Assembly (NCBI GenBank): GCA_041821265.1
Contig: JBGUEQ010000018.1
Coordinates: forward strand, 1-64,000
Length of the DNA stretch: 64,000 bases
Direction: 5' to 3'
Origin: Lachnotalea sp041821265
GTDB taxonomy: Bacteria > Bacillota > Clostridia > Lachnospirales > Lachnospiraceae
In this document: positions 1-8,901 of the stretch, piece by piece
Layout: every line of letters begins with the position of its first letter
Position numbering within the stretch: the first letter of the stretch is position 1
Position numbers and translations under genes: made by a program
The notes under the pieces: model-generated
Databases searched by the model: none
Told to the model about the DNA's origin: nothing
Seen by the model: the letters and a program-made list of their open reading frames with translations, nothing else

Positions 1-76
1 ACCTCGTGGATAGGAAGTTTATTGCTACGCAATCCACTCGGGCGCGAGAGTGTCTGCAAGCAGACACTTTGTTCTA
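1..76 (-). repeat. Dispersed intergenic repeat A, copy 1
   Basis: The reverse complement of this stretch matches 21123-21196 almost base for base and a diverged copy at 39236-39308. It contains a perfect palindrome (GTGTCTGC-AA-GCAGACAC, 50-67). It lies outside any gene and may extend beyond the window edge. Function unknown; it behaves like a dispersed palindromic or MITE-like unit. Confidence 0.8.
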
Positions 77-133
77 TACACAATTCATAAAAGTATTTAA
101 ACCATGATTTTGATTGAAAATGGAGGAAGTAAA

Positions 134-1096
134 ATGTTAACGTATTTATTATTAATTTTAGGTTTTGTTTTTCTTGTAAAGGGAGCTGACTTTTTCGTTG
201 AAGGAAGTTCAAGCGTTGCAAAGATTCTTAAGGTTCCAAGCCTTATTATCGGATTAACTGTGGTTGCTTTTGGGACAAGTATGCCTGAAGCCTCTGTCAG
301 TATTACCGCTGCTTTAAGCGGGCAAAATGACCTTGCAGTAAGCAATGTATTCGGGTCTAATATATTCAATTTATTAGTTGTAGTTGGCGTATGTGCTGCG
401 ATTAAACCTCTTATGGTACAACAATCTATTGTTAAAAAAGAATTTCCTTTTTTAATTTTAATATCCGCATTGATGTTCATGTTCTCTATTGACTCATTTA
501 TTAGAGGTGGTGGTATAAATACCATTTCTAGATTAGACGGATTTATCTTTTTAGGCTTTTTTGTACTATTTCTTTATTCAACAATCAGATCTGCTCTCGC
601 ATCAAGAAAAGATATCAAATTATATAATGACGAGGATGAAATAAAGATCCTGTCTCCCATTAAAAGTATGATATTTATTGTGGTTGGTATTACAATGATT
701 ATATTTGGTGGGGATTTTGTAGTGAATAGTGCTTCACAAATTGCAACCTCATTTGGTTTAAGTCAGACATTAATCGGACTTACCATCGTGGCTATTGGGA
801 CCTCACTTCCAGAGCTTGTAACGTCAATTGTAGCAGCCAATAAAGGCGAAAGTGATATTGCACTTGGTAATGTAGTTGGTTCTTGTATTTTCAACATACT
901 ACTGATTCTTGGTAGTTCAGCAGTCATACATCCCATTATTGTTGCTTCTGATTCAATCTACGATATGATGATATTATTCGCTGCTGGCATAATCACTTAT
1001 ATCTTTGCTATTGGCGGTAGAATAGTAACACGTTTAGAAGGAATTGCTATGCTTTTAATGTATTGTGGATTTACTTACTATATTATTATAAGATAA
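134..1096 (+). CDS. Calcium/sodium antiporter, CaCA family
   Basis: A 320-residue integral membrane protein of the YrbG-type K+-independent Na+/Ca2+ exchanger family, expected to exchange Ca2+ for Na+ or H+ across the cytoplasmic membrane. Two homologous halves are visible. Each carries the alpha-repeat signature: GTSMPEASVSI with GSNIFN in the first half, GTSLPELVTSI with GSCIFNILL in the second. The acidic residues of these motifs are the ion-binding residues of the family. The ATG at 134 is chosen over one at 104 because GGAGG sits 8 bases before it. The gene stands alone and is followed by a terminator shared with the convergent response regulator gene. Confidence 0.92.
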   Translation: MLTYLLLILGFVFLVKGADFFVEGSSSVAKILKVPSLIIGLTVVAFGTSMPEASVSITAALSGQNDLAVSNVFGSNIFNLLVVVGVCAAIKPLMVQQSIVKKEFPFLILISALMFMFSIDSFIRGGGINTISRLDGFIFLGFFVLFLYSTIRSALASRKDIKLYNDEDEIKILSPIKSMIFIVVGITMIIFGGDFVVNSASQIATSFGLSQTLIGLTIVAIGTSLPELVTSIVAANKGESDIALGNVVGSCIFNILLILGSSAVIHPIIVASDSIYDMMILFAAGIITYIFAIGGRIVTRLEGIAMLLMYCGFTYYIIIR

Positions 1097-1191
1097 ATAT
1101 CTTGTAATAATATACAAAATAGCTTCCGTCACAATTTATTTCAAAGGAATTTTAATATTATTTCAAAACGTTTGTTTATTTAAAACTTGCT

Positions 1192-1233
1192 AAAACAAAA
1201 ACTGCTAAAATCACTTTTAGCAGTTTTTGTTTT
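1192..1233. terminator. Bidirectional terminator
   Basis: A near-perfect hairpin (AAAACAAAAACTGCTAAAA paired with its complement, loop TCAC) with A and T runs on both sides. It lies between convergent genes, so it can stop transcription from either side. Confidence 0.85.
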
Positions 1234-1282
1234 AAACTTATGCGACACCCTCCTAATTACATCTCGGAGGCACAATGTACCA

Positions 1283-1972
1283 TTATACTTTAAATCGATA
1301 GCCAACGCCCCAAATTGTTTCAATATACTGAGGTTTCGATGTATTGTACTCGATTTTCTCACGAATTTTCTTAATATGAACGGTTACTGTAGCTATGTCC
1401 CCTATTGATTCCATGTCCCAAATTTTATTAAACAACTCCTCTTTTGTATATACATGATTTGGATTCTGAGCCAAAAATGTAAGAAGATCAAATTCTTTTG
1501 TAGTAAATGCTCTTTCTTCATCGTTAATGTAGACTCTACGAGCGGTTTTATCAATCTTGATTCCTCTGATTTCTATCATCTCGTTTTCCTGTGAATTACT
1601 TCCTATTAATCTCTCATAACGTGACATATGTGCCTTTACTCTGGCTACAAGTTCACTTGGACTAAAAGGCTTTGTCATATAATCATCTGCACCTAGTCCC
1701 AAGCCTCTAATCTTATCGATATCATCCTTCTTAGCCGAAACCATGATAATTGGAGTATTCTTTTTTTCTCTTACTTTCTTGCAAATTTCAAAACCATCTA
1801 CTACTGGTAACATTAAATCTAAAATCAATAAATCAAAGTCTTCATTTAAGGCTCTTCTTAACCCAACATCTCCTGTATTTTCCACTTCAACTTGAAATCC
1901 ACTAAGCTCTAAATAATCTTTCTCTAAATCTGCGATACTCACTTCATCTTCAACTATAAGTATTTTATTCAT
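1283..1972 (-). CDS. OmpR/PhoB-family response regulator
   Basis: A 229-residue response regulator. Residues 1-115 form the receiver domain, with acidic pair EDE near 8-10, phosphoacceptor Asp in LILDLMLP (about 52), and the conserved Lys in DDYMTKPFSP. Residues 130-229 form the winged-helix domain (FTTKEFDLL, VTVHIKKIREKI, WGVGYRF). The kinase gene follows with an 8-base overlap, so the two are translationally coupled and form a two-component pair. The signal and targets cannot be read from the sequence; VanR/PhoP-like regulators of cell-envelope functions are the closest general type. Confidence 0.93.
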   Translation of the reverse strand: MNKILIVEDEVSIADLEKDYLELSGFQVEVENTGDVGLRRALNEDFDLLILDLMLPVVDGFEICKKVREKKNTPIIMVSAKKDDIDKIRGLGLGADDYMTKPFSPSELVARVKAHMSRYERLIGSNSQENEMIEIRGIKIDKTARRVYINDEERAFTTKEFDLLTFLAQNPNHVYTKEELFNKIWDMESIGDIATVTVHIKKIREKIEYNTSKPQYIETIWGVGYRFKV

Positions 1973-3473
1973 AAATTTGAACCTCCTGATATTTTCTTAG
2001 TTTAAAAAACATTACTGTCCCTGCTAGCTCTCTACTCGTAGCCCATATTTCTCCACCGTGATCTTCTATTATCTTCTTTACAATCGACAAGCCTATTCCA
2101 CTTCCACCTTTGGCAGAATTTCTCGAAGTATCTGTACGATAAAATCGGTCAAATATATAAGGTAATTCGCTTTCTCCTATTCCCTTACCATTATCTTCTA
2201 TTTCAACTTGTATAAAGTCACCATCATCCTTAATTCTTATATCAATATATCCTTTTGGCTTATCCAGATATTTTATAGAATTACCAACTATATTGTTAAT
2301 TACGCGCTTAAGTTGCTCTGCATCGGCAATAATCTGTGTTTCTATTGGTGTGTTATTATAATATGCAATTTCCATATTCTTTGACTCCAAATCAAAACCC
2401 ACCTCGTCAATGCAATCACTAAAATAATTGGCTACATTTAATTTGGTAAATGTATACGGTATTCTATTGGTATCAATTTTAGAATAAAATGTAAGTTCAT
2501 TAATGAGTCGATCCATCTCATTCGCTTTATTATAAATTGTCTTTATATATTTATTCATTTTTTCAGGAGTATCTGCAACCCCATCAATAATGCCTTCTAC
2601 ATATCCTTTGACTGCAGTAATTGGAGTTTTTAAATCATGTGAAATATTGCTTATCAGCTCTTTACTTTCACAATCATATTTAATCTTATCTTCTGCTTGT
2701 ATTTTCAATCTTCCTCGCATTTCTTCAAAATCATTTGCGAGTTCTTCAATTTCTTGTACTGCCTTTACATGAATTTCAAAATCAAGATTGCCTTCTTTGA
2801 TATTCTGAGTCGCTTTTTTAATCTGCAAAATTGGCAGGGCAACACTTCGATACATGTTAATGGTTATAATAGCAACTGATACGATTAATATCAGTATCAC
2901 TACATTAGATAGAAAAACAAATAGTTTTCTTAATTCAATCATCTGATTATTTAAATGTGTTACTATATATATCCTTGCATCATCTCCATTTGCATATTGA
3001 TAAAAAATGGTACGAGTAAAGGTGCTAGTTTTACCATCTGAGTTCATAAACTTATCCAAAAATTCATCATTTAATGTGAAATATTTTGATCCTTTATCCT
3101 CTGAAGGTGTAACATCATCATTCATGGATTCACGGTCACTACCTGATATGGATTCTTTCCTATCCGCCACTAAAAGGAATGAATTTCTTTCTAATAATTC
3201 CTCATTGATGGCATTCAAATAATCTATATCCTCAAGCTTCTCTGGATTCGTATTCGCAATCTGTTGCAGCTCTTGATAAGTTGTTTTTGTCAACTCACTA
3301 TAGTAACGCAATGGATCAAACACAATTTCTAATCCATTACTGCGAATATTATAAAAAGAATCTATATCTTGTTTATAATGATAACTTAAACTTAACATAA
3401 TGATAAGAATCAGCGAAATTGGAACCACTATCAATATAATAAACGACAAAAATATTCTTGTTTTTAATTTCAT
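1965..3473 (-). CDS. Membrane sensor histidine kinase
   Basis: A 502-residue kinase. It has an N-terminal membrane helix (about 5-25), a roughly 160-residue extracytoplasmic sensor region of unrecognised type, a second membrane helix near 185-205, and a HAMP linker. The HisKA domain carries the phosphorylated His in ISNISHDLKTP. The ATPase domain shows N box NNIVGNSIKYL, G1 DNGKGIG and G2 GGSGIGLSIVKKI. The start at 3473 (MKLKTR) is preferred over an in-frame ATG 21 bases upstream because GAGAGGAAA precedes it. It partners the overlapping response regulator. Confidence 0.92.
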   Translation of the reverse strand: MKLKTRIFLSFIILIVVPISLILIIMLSLSYHYKQDIDSFYNIRSNGLEIVFDPLRYYSELTKTTYQELQQIANTNPEKLEDIDYLNAINEELLERNSFLLVADRKESISGSDRESMNDDVTPSEDKGSKYFTLNDEFLDKFMNSDGKTSTFTRTIFYQYANGDDARIYIVTHLNNQMIELRKLFVFLSNVVILILIVSVAIITINMYRSVALPILQIKKATQNIKEGNLDFEIHVKAVQEIEELANDFEEMRGRLKIQAEDKIKYDCESKELISNISHDLKTPITAVKGYVEGIIDGVADTPEKMNKYIKTIYNKANEMDRLINELTFYSKIDTNRIPYTFTKLNVANYFSDCIDEVGFDLESKNMEIAYYNNTPIETQIIADAEQLKRVINNIVGNSIKYLDKPKGYIDIRIKDDGDFIQVEIEDNGKGIGESELPYIFDRFYRTDTSRNSAKGGSGIGLSIVKKIIEDHGGEIWATSRELAGTVMFFKLRKYQEVQIYE

Positions 3474-3494
3474 ATAAGAAATTTCCTCTCGCAA

Positions 3495-3889
3495 ATAACA
3501 ATTACAGATATTATTTTATACTTCGATTTTACCTATCTATCATATCATATTAACTGTATTAAAATACTAAAAATTATTTTTTCAATAAATTCTTTACTAC
3601 AATTTAACAAATATAATATGTATAGGTATCCTCTAATGTCTGCTTACTTTCATCTACACCTACCTTTTCATCATCTTACCAGCGACTCTTACAGTTTTTG
3701 GGGGTGATAACCTGATTTCGGTTCGAAATAACTATTTCTCCTTGGGTATTTATCCACTTGTTTTATCTACTTGCTTTTTCTAAATACATTATAGCATTTA
3801 TGCTAACAAAATTGCTTGTTTTTTTTAATTACCAGCTTTTTTAATATTCTTTATACTTTGTTTATATCTATTTATAATTGACCTGCTTC
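3495..3889. other. Intergenic region without recognised gene
   Basis: About 395 AT-rich bases between the kinase start and the AraC stop. It should hold the two-component operon promoter on the minus strand. I see no ORF with a ribosome binding site, no repeat copy and no convincing RNA structure. Confidence 0.5.
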
Positions 3890-4768
3890 CTATAAAATTT
3901 CACTTATTTGATACATATTTTTATATTCCTTAGGAGAAATTCCATACTCTTTCTTAAATGCCCTGTAAAAACTGGAATAGTCATTAAATCCATACTGCCT
4001 ATATACATTCGTAATCGTCTCATTTCCCAGGATAGCATCTTTACATATTTGCAGGCGTTTCTTCATTATATATTGATGTATTGAAATACCAATATTATTT
4101 TTAAATACATGGGATATATAAAATTTACTAACATAAAATTCGCCCGCTAATTTCTCTAGTGATAATTCTTCCTCCAAATGTTCATTAATATAATCACATA
4201 AATTTAAATACAACGCTTTTTCTACTTTAAACGTCTTATTACTATTTTGATCATATACAATACGATTTAAATAGATAAGTAAACTATTAAGTCGAAGGGA
4301 AACCTCCGCCTCTTTTGCAAATTTATCACTTTTAATTTCTTCTAATAAACCAAATATCATGGATTGTATTGCGTTAAAATTAATCGGTTCATTATGAAAC
4401 ACATAATTTTTGGTGATTAAAACATACTGCATGATATATCCATAATCTTTCGATACATTCATAAGCTCATTACAATAGTCCTGGCTAATCCAGAGGACAA
4501 ATCGTCGGTATGGCTTCTCTTGATTCAAAAAGCTTGGATAGTGGCTCGTATGTGGTGGTATCAAGACTAGGTCTGCATACTTTATTTCATAACGTTTATC
4601 GCCCACACGCATTTCTACATCTCCTTCTAAGAAGAAATAAAATTCATAATAATTATGTGTGTGCGGTTTTACTAAGGTTGACGTATTATCATTATAATAA
4701 AATATTTCAAAATCTTTAGATAGCATATATTGTCTTGTACTAAATTTAGTTTGTAATGTTTTTTTCAT
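3890..4768 (-). CDS. AraC-family regulator, probably of uxuAB
   Basis: A 292-residue regulator. An N-terminal cupin (about 25-110, with HTHNYYEFYFFLEGDVEM) would bind a small ligand. A C-terminal double helix-turn-helix (about 190-288) shows LSLEKLAGEFYVSKFYISHVFK and the family signature YGFNDYSSFYRAFKKEYGISPKEY. The ATG at 4768 has GAGG 6 bases before it; the GTG at 4780 is itself part of that ribosome binding site. It is transcribed divergently from uxuA across about 220 bases, the usual arrangement for a regulator of the neighbouring catabolic genes. Control of uxuAB by a hexuronate-derived inducer is inferred. Confidence 0.88.
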   Translation of the reverse strand: MKKTLQTKFSTRQYMLSKDFEIFYYNDNTSTLVKPHTHNYYEFYFFLEGDVEMRVGDKRYEIKYADLVLIPPHTSHYPSFLNQEKPYRRFVLWISQDYCNELMNVSKDYGYIMQYVLITKNYVFHNEPINFNAIQSMIFGLLEEIKSDKFAKEAEVSLRLNSLLIYLNRIVYDQNSNKTFKVEKALYLNLCDYINEHLEEELSLEKLAGEFYVSKFYISHVFKNNIGISIHQYIMKKRLQICKDAILGNETITNVYRQYGFNDYSSFYRAFKKEYGISPKEYKNMYQISEIL

Positions 4769-4882
4769 GTTATACCTCACTTTTCATTCCATTTTTTAGC
4801 AATTTTATATGCTATTGTTCTCCACTACATATAGATTAGCAGAATACAGCAATTTTTGCAATGTATACAACAATTCTTTCAA

Positions 4883-4910
4883 TTGGATATTTACAAGAAC
4901 ACAGTATAAT
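4883..4910 (+). promoter_or_regulatory. Probable uxuA promoter
   Basis: TTGGAT, 16-base spacer, TATAAT (4905-4910), about 80 bases before the uxuA start. A sigma-A type promoter; the weak -35 would suit activation by the divergent AraC protein. Confidence 0.5.
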
Positions 4911-4989
4911 AATAGATAAGAGCAAGAAGTAGGGAAATGAACCTTCTATGCTAAAACATTTATAGTAAAAGAAAAGGATGGTAAACCAA

Positions 4990-6057
4990 ATGGAAATGAC
5001 ACTTAGATGGTATGGTAGTAAATATGACAGTGTAACATTAGAACAAATCAGACAAATTCCTGGTGTAACAGGAGTTATTACAACACTTTATGATTCTAAA
5101 CCTGGTGAAGTATGGAGCATTGAAGCAATACGCGCAATGAAAGACGAAGTAGCAAAATCTGGTCTTCACGTATCTGGTATTGAAAGTGTAAACATACATG
5201 ATGCAATTAAAGTTGGCTCTCCTGACCGCGATTTATATATTGAAAATTATATTAAAACACTTGAGAACCTTGGCAAAGAAGATCTCCATCTCGTTTGTTA
5301 CAATTTTATGCCAGTATTTGATTGGACACGCTCTGAATTAGCACGTAAACGTCCTGACGGTTCCACCGTACTTGCATATAACCAAGAAGACATCGATAAA
5401 TTAGATCCTATTAATATGTTTAAATCAATTGATTCTGATTCCAATGGTTTTGTTCTTCCAGGTTGGGAACCAGAACGTATGGATAAAATCAAAGAACTTT
5501 TCGAAATGTATAAAGATATCGATGGAGATAAACTTTTTGAGAATTTAAAATATTTTCTTGAGAAAATTATGCCAACCTGTGATAAATACGATATCAATAT
5601 GGCAATCCATCCAGATGATCCTGCTTGGAGTGTTTTTGGACTACCTCGTATTATAATCAATCAGAAAAATATCCATAGAATGATGAAAATGGTAGATAAT
5701 CCACACAATGGAGTGACTTTCTGTTCTGGTTCTTATGGTACAAATTTAGAAAATAATTTACCCCAGATGATTCGTTCTCTTAAAGGAAGAATTCATTTCG
5801 CTCATGTTAGAAATTTAAAATTTAACTCTCCTACTGATTTTGAAGAGTCTGCACATTTATCCTCAGATGGAACATTTGATATGTATGAAATCATGAAAGC
5901 TCTTTATGAAATCGACTTTACAGGTCCAATTCGTCCTGACCACGGTAGAATGATATGGGGTGAAGTTGCAATGCCAGGTTACGGCTTATACGATCGTGCT
6001 CTTGGTGCCACTTATCTAAATGGTTTATGGGAAGCGATTACAAAAGAGTGTAAATAA
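4990..6057 (+). CDS. uxuA: Mannonate dehydratase
   Basis: A 355-residue UxuA. It dehydrates D-mannonate to 2-keto-3-deoxygluconate in glucuronate breakdown. The xylose-isomerase-like TIM barrel starts MEMTLRWYG, typical of clostridial UxuA. Likely metal-binding residues are in IHPDDPAW, FCSGSYG, HVRNLK and PDHGRMIWGE. The ATG at 4990 is chosen from three close candidates (4978, 4990, 4996) by spacing to AAGGA and by the usual family N-terminus. It is followed 140 bases on by the reductase gene of the same pathway. Confidence 0.95.
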   Translation: MEMTLRWYGSKYDSVTLEQIRQIPGVTGVITTLYDSKPGEVWSIEAIRAMKDEVAKSGLHVSGIESVNIHDAIKVGSPDRDLYIENYIKTLENLGKEDLHLVCYNFMPVFDWTRSELARKRPDGSTVLAYNQEDIDKLDPINMFKSIDSDSNGFVLPGWEPERMDKIKELFEMYKDIDGDKLFENLKYFLEKIMPTCDKYDINMAIHPDDPAWSVFGLPRIIINQKNIHRMMKMVDNPHNGVTFCSGSYGTNLENNLPQMIRSLKGRIHFAHVRNLKFNSPTDFEESAHLSSDGTFDMYEIMKALYEIDFTGPIRPDHGRMIWGEVAMPGYGLYDRALGATYLNGLWEAITKECK

Positions 6058-6108
6058 GTAACTGGTAAAATATTGAATCATCACATAAACATAACTTGTT
6101 ATGATTTC

Positions 6109-6145
6109 ATCTATGCTTACGCGCGATACAGCTGTGAGCATAGAT
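6109..6145 (+). promoter_or_regulatory. Hairpin between uxuA and uxuB
   Basis: A 12-bp inverted repeat (ATCTATGCTTAC with GTGAGCATAGAT, one G-U pair) with a 13-base loop and no U run. It may be an mRNA processing or stability element separating the two cistrons rather than a terminator. Confidence 0.45.
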
Positions 6146-6197
6146 CACCAAAACTTAAGTTTACATGTGCGTAATAATCGCACGGATGGAGGAATAT

Positions 6198-7814
6198 ATG
6201 AAATTAGTACAATCTGAATTATCAAATAAATCCCAATGGGAAGCATTAGATTATGAACTTCCACAATTTAACAGAGAAACAGTTACCAAAGCTACCAAAG
6301 AGAACCCTTTCTGGATTCACTTTGGCGCTGGTAACATATTTCGTGCCTTTCAGGCAAATGTAGTTCAAACTCTATTAAATAATGGAGTATTAGATAGAGG
6401 CTTAATTGTTGCTGAAGGTTATGACTACGAAATTATTGAGAAAATGAATCATCCTCACGATGACTTAGGTATTCTTGTTACTTTAAAAGCAGATGGAACT
6501 GTATCAAAAACAGTAGTAGGAAGTGTGGTTGAATCCTTAACCGTTGATTCAACAAATCAAACTGATTTTAATCGCTTAAAAGAAATATTTATAAATGATT
6601 CATTACAAATGGCTACTTTTACCATTACCGAAAAAGGTTACAGCCTAGTAGATGGTTCTGGTCAAAAGCTTCCATCTGTGACAGTAGACATGAAAAATGG
6701 TCCTACTTCACCAGAAAGTTATATTGGTAAAGTTGTTGCTTTATTATATACAAGATATACAAATGGCAAAAAACCAATTGCTATGGTAAGTATGGACAAC
6801 TGTTCACATAATGGTGATAAATTATATGCGGCTGTATCAGCATTTGCTGAAGTTTGGGAAAAATCAAACCTTGTAGATGCAGGATTTTGCGATTATATTA
6901 ATGATTCAGCAAACGTATCTTTCCCTTGCTCTATGATTGACAAGATAACACCTAGACCAGACGCACTTGTATGCGACATTCTTCAAAAAGATGGCATAGA
7001 AGAATTAGATCAAGTCGTAACTTCTAAGAATACTTACATTGCACCATTTGTAAATGCAGAGGAATGTGAATATCTTGTAATTGAAGATAGTTTTCCAAAT
7101 GGCAGACCTGAATTAGAAAAAGGTGGATTTATTTTCACAACTAGCGAAACCGTTGATAATGTTGAGAAAATGAAAGTATGTACCTGTCTAAATCCTCTCC
7201 ATACTACACTTGCAATATTTGGTTGTTTACTTGGCTATGATTTAATTAGTGCCGAAATGAAAAATCCAGTTCTTAAGAAATTAGTAGAAATTGTTGGCTA
7301 CAAAGAAGGTCTTCCAGTTGTTATTAATCCTGGTATCATTGACCCTAAGGAATTTATCGATACCGTTGTTAACGTTCGAATTCCAAATCCATTTATGCCT
7401 GATACCCCACAGCGTATTGCAACTGATACTTCTCAGAAATTAGCAATTCGTTTCGGCGAAACAATCAAAGCGTATGATGCTTCTGCTTCATTAAACGTAG
7501 CTGATTTGAAATTAATTCCACTCGTATTTGCTGGATGGCTTCGTTACCTCATGGCAATTGATGATAAAGGCAATGCTTTTGAATTAAGCAGCGATCCAAT
7601 GTTAGAGAAAGTATGCCCTTATGTAAACTCAATTAAACTTGGTGATAAAGTGGATGCACTTAGTGTGTTGAAACCATTACTTCAAGATAAAACGATCTTT
7701 GGTGTAGACCTTTGTGAAATTGGACTTGCTCAACTTGTTTGCGATTATTTTACAGAAATGATTGCAGCACCTGGTGCAATTGCGGTTACATTAGAGAAAT
7801 ATGTGAATGCATAG
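6198..7814 (+). CDS. uxuB: Mannitol dehydrogenase-family oxidoreductase, probable fructuronate reductase
   Basis: A 538-residue NAD-dependent polyol dehydrogenase-family enzyme. Placed after uxuA, it is expected to reduce D-fructuronate to D-mannonate, the substrate of UxuA. The N-terminal Rossmann domain shows FGAGNIFRAFQ (about 35-45). The C-terminal helical domain carries the family Lys region (CLNPLHTTLAIFG). It is longer than the E. coli protein (about 486 residues), as in other Firmicutes members, so tagaturonate or another ketohexuronate cannot be excluded. The start at 6198 follows a GGAGG; the upstream in-frame ATG at 6165 has none. Confidence 0.87.
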   Translation: MKLVQSELSNKSQWEALDYELPQFNRETVTKATKENPFWIHFGAGNIFRAFQANVVQTLLNNGVLDRGLIVAEGYDYEIIEKMNHPHDDLGILVTLKADGTVSKTVVGSVVESLTVDSTNQTDFNRLKEIFINDSLQMATFTITEKGYSLVDGSGQKLPSVTVDMKNGPTSPESYIGKVVALLYTRYTNGKKPIAMVSMDNCSHNGDKLYAAVSAFAEVWEKSNLVDAGFCDYINDSANVSFPCSMIDKITPRPDALVCDILQKDGIEELDQVVTSKNTYIAPFVNAEECEYLVIEDSFPNGRPELEKGGFIFTTSETVDNVEKMKVCTCLNPLHTTLAIFGCLLGYDLISAEMKNPVLKKLVEIVGYKEGLPVVINPGIIDPKEFIDTVVNVRIPNPFMPDTPQRIATDTSQKLAIRFGETIKAYDASASLNVADLKLIPLVFAGWLRYLMAIDDKGNAFELSSDPMLEKVCPYVNSIKLGDKVDALSVLKPLLQDKTIFGVDLCEIGLAQLVCDYFTEMIAAPGAIAVTLEKYVNA

Positions 7815-7850
7815 TAGGGATTAGAAATAGGTTTCATTTTAGTATCTAGA

Positions 7851-7932
7851 TCGGTTATGAATCGTTATTGATAATAAATCGTTATTGATTTTGAATAGTT
7901 ATAGATTTTAAATTGTTATTAATTTTGAATAA
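7851..7932. repeat. Degenerate 17-18 bp tandem repeats
   Basis: About five imperfect copies of a unit resembling ATCGTTATTGATTTTGA lie between the uxuB stop and its terminator. They are non-coding and likely arose by slippage. Confidence 0.6.
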
Positions 7933-7934
7933 TA

Positions 7935-7983
7935 AAATAAGAAAGCAAGATTAGTTATGTTAACTCGTCTTGCTTTCTTATTT
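7935..7983. terminator. Bidirectional terminator
   Basis: A perfect 16-bp stem (AAATAAGAAAGCAAGA with its complement) and 17-base loop between convergent uxuB and the DUF4309 lipoprotein gene, with A/T-rich flanks on both sides. Confidence 0.85.
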
Positions 7984-7993
7984 ATTATAAAAT

Positions 7994-8755
7994 TTACCAT
8001 TCTTTTCCGCTATCATCTGCCATATTATTGACTGTCCCTTTTGGATATAAAACATTATATCGCTCCAAGGTAGGGTTAGAATGAGATGTCGTTGGCAACG
8101 GGAATATAAATAAAACATGGTAGTCTGCATTCACCGCGTAACCAATCATTTCCTGTGTATCCGTTTTCACATCATAATCCGGTTCTCCAAAATAGTTTAC
8201 CAAATCCTCCATTGTAATAGAGGTTAGTGAATCATCAGAAGATCGAATTTCGAAAACGGCATCACCTTTATTTGTACCAAACGAAAGCTTGTGTGAACTG
8301 TAATTATAGTAGGTGCCCTTCGCCGCTGCTATATAATCTCCATTTCCATTATCTGCATCACCCCATTGCTCTTGAATATCTTGAATGGTAATGTCTTCAT
8401 TCACCTGGAAATCACAGTTTATGACCTTCCCAAAAATTGCATTATCCTTTATTTCTTGAAGCAATACCTCTATATCTGAAGATGTGCTCTCGCCATTGGA
8501 GCTAGCATTTGAATCGGTAGTGGTGGTGTTTAAAGAATCTTCACCGTCAGATATTTCTGATTGATTATCATCTCCTGTCGTGTTTTCTCCTGCATCATTG
8601 GTATTAGAATCATTTTCATCACTCGTATTATTTCCATCTATGGTTTCATCAACGCTAGACCCTGTACTTTCTGGTATGTCAGACTTTTGTTTACATGATA
8701 TCAGTAATACAGACATTCCAATACAAAGAATTCCTAATATTAATTTCTTTTTCAT
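7994..8755 (-). CDS. YjgB-like (DUF4309) lipoprotein
   Basis: A 253-residue lipoprotein of unknown function. A signal peptide ends in lipobox LLISC, giving a lipidated Cys near residue 21. A 75-residue acidic Ser/Thr/Asn/Asp linker follows, then a globular domain (about 115-240). That domain resembles DUF4309 of Bacillus YjgB (IQEQWGDADN, AKGTYYNYSSHKLSFGTNKGDAVFEIRS, YFGEPDYD). It is exposed on the outer face of the membrane. The ATG at 8755 has GAGG 6 bases upstream; the GTG at 8767 lies inside that site. The next gene upstream also encodes a lipoprotein with a similar acidic linker. Confidence 0.7.
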   Translation of the reverse strand: MKKKLILGILCIGMSVLLISCKQKSDIPESTGSSVDETIDGNNTSDENDSNTNDAGENTTGDDNQSEISDGEDSLNTTTTDSNASSNGESTSSDIEVLLQEIKDNAIFGKVINCDFQVNEDITIQDIQEQWGDADNGNGDYIAAAKGTYYNYSSHKLSFGTNKGDAVFEIRSSDDSLTSITMEDLVNYFGEPDYDVKTDTQEMIGYAVNADYHVLFIFPLPTTSHSNPTLERYNVLYPKGTVNNMADDSGKEW

Positions 8756-8901
8756 AATCAACCTCACTTTTCTTCCTAAAAATTATAGTTCAAAACGAGT
8801 ATTTTCCTTGCTAATCTAAAATATCAGTGGTTGTACTGTACAATCTTTATCACCGTATACTTTAATATATTGATAAATAGAGGGATCTACTCCTCTTCTC
8901 T

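Noticed and set aside
97..525. 142-codon minus-strand frame opposite the antiporter gene
   Set aside because: Shadow frame of a clear membrane-protein gene; no ribosome binding site.
3705..3745. GGTTCGAAAT segment as a tRNA T-arm
   Set aside because: No matching acceptor, D or anticodon arms around it.
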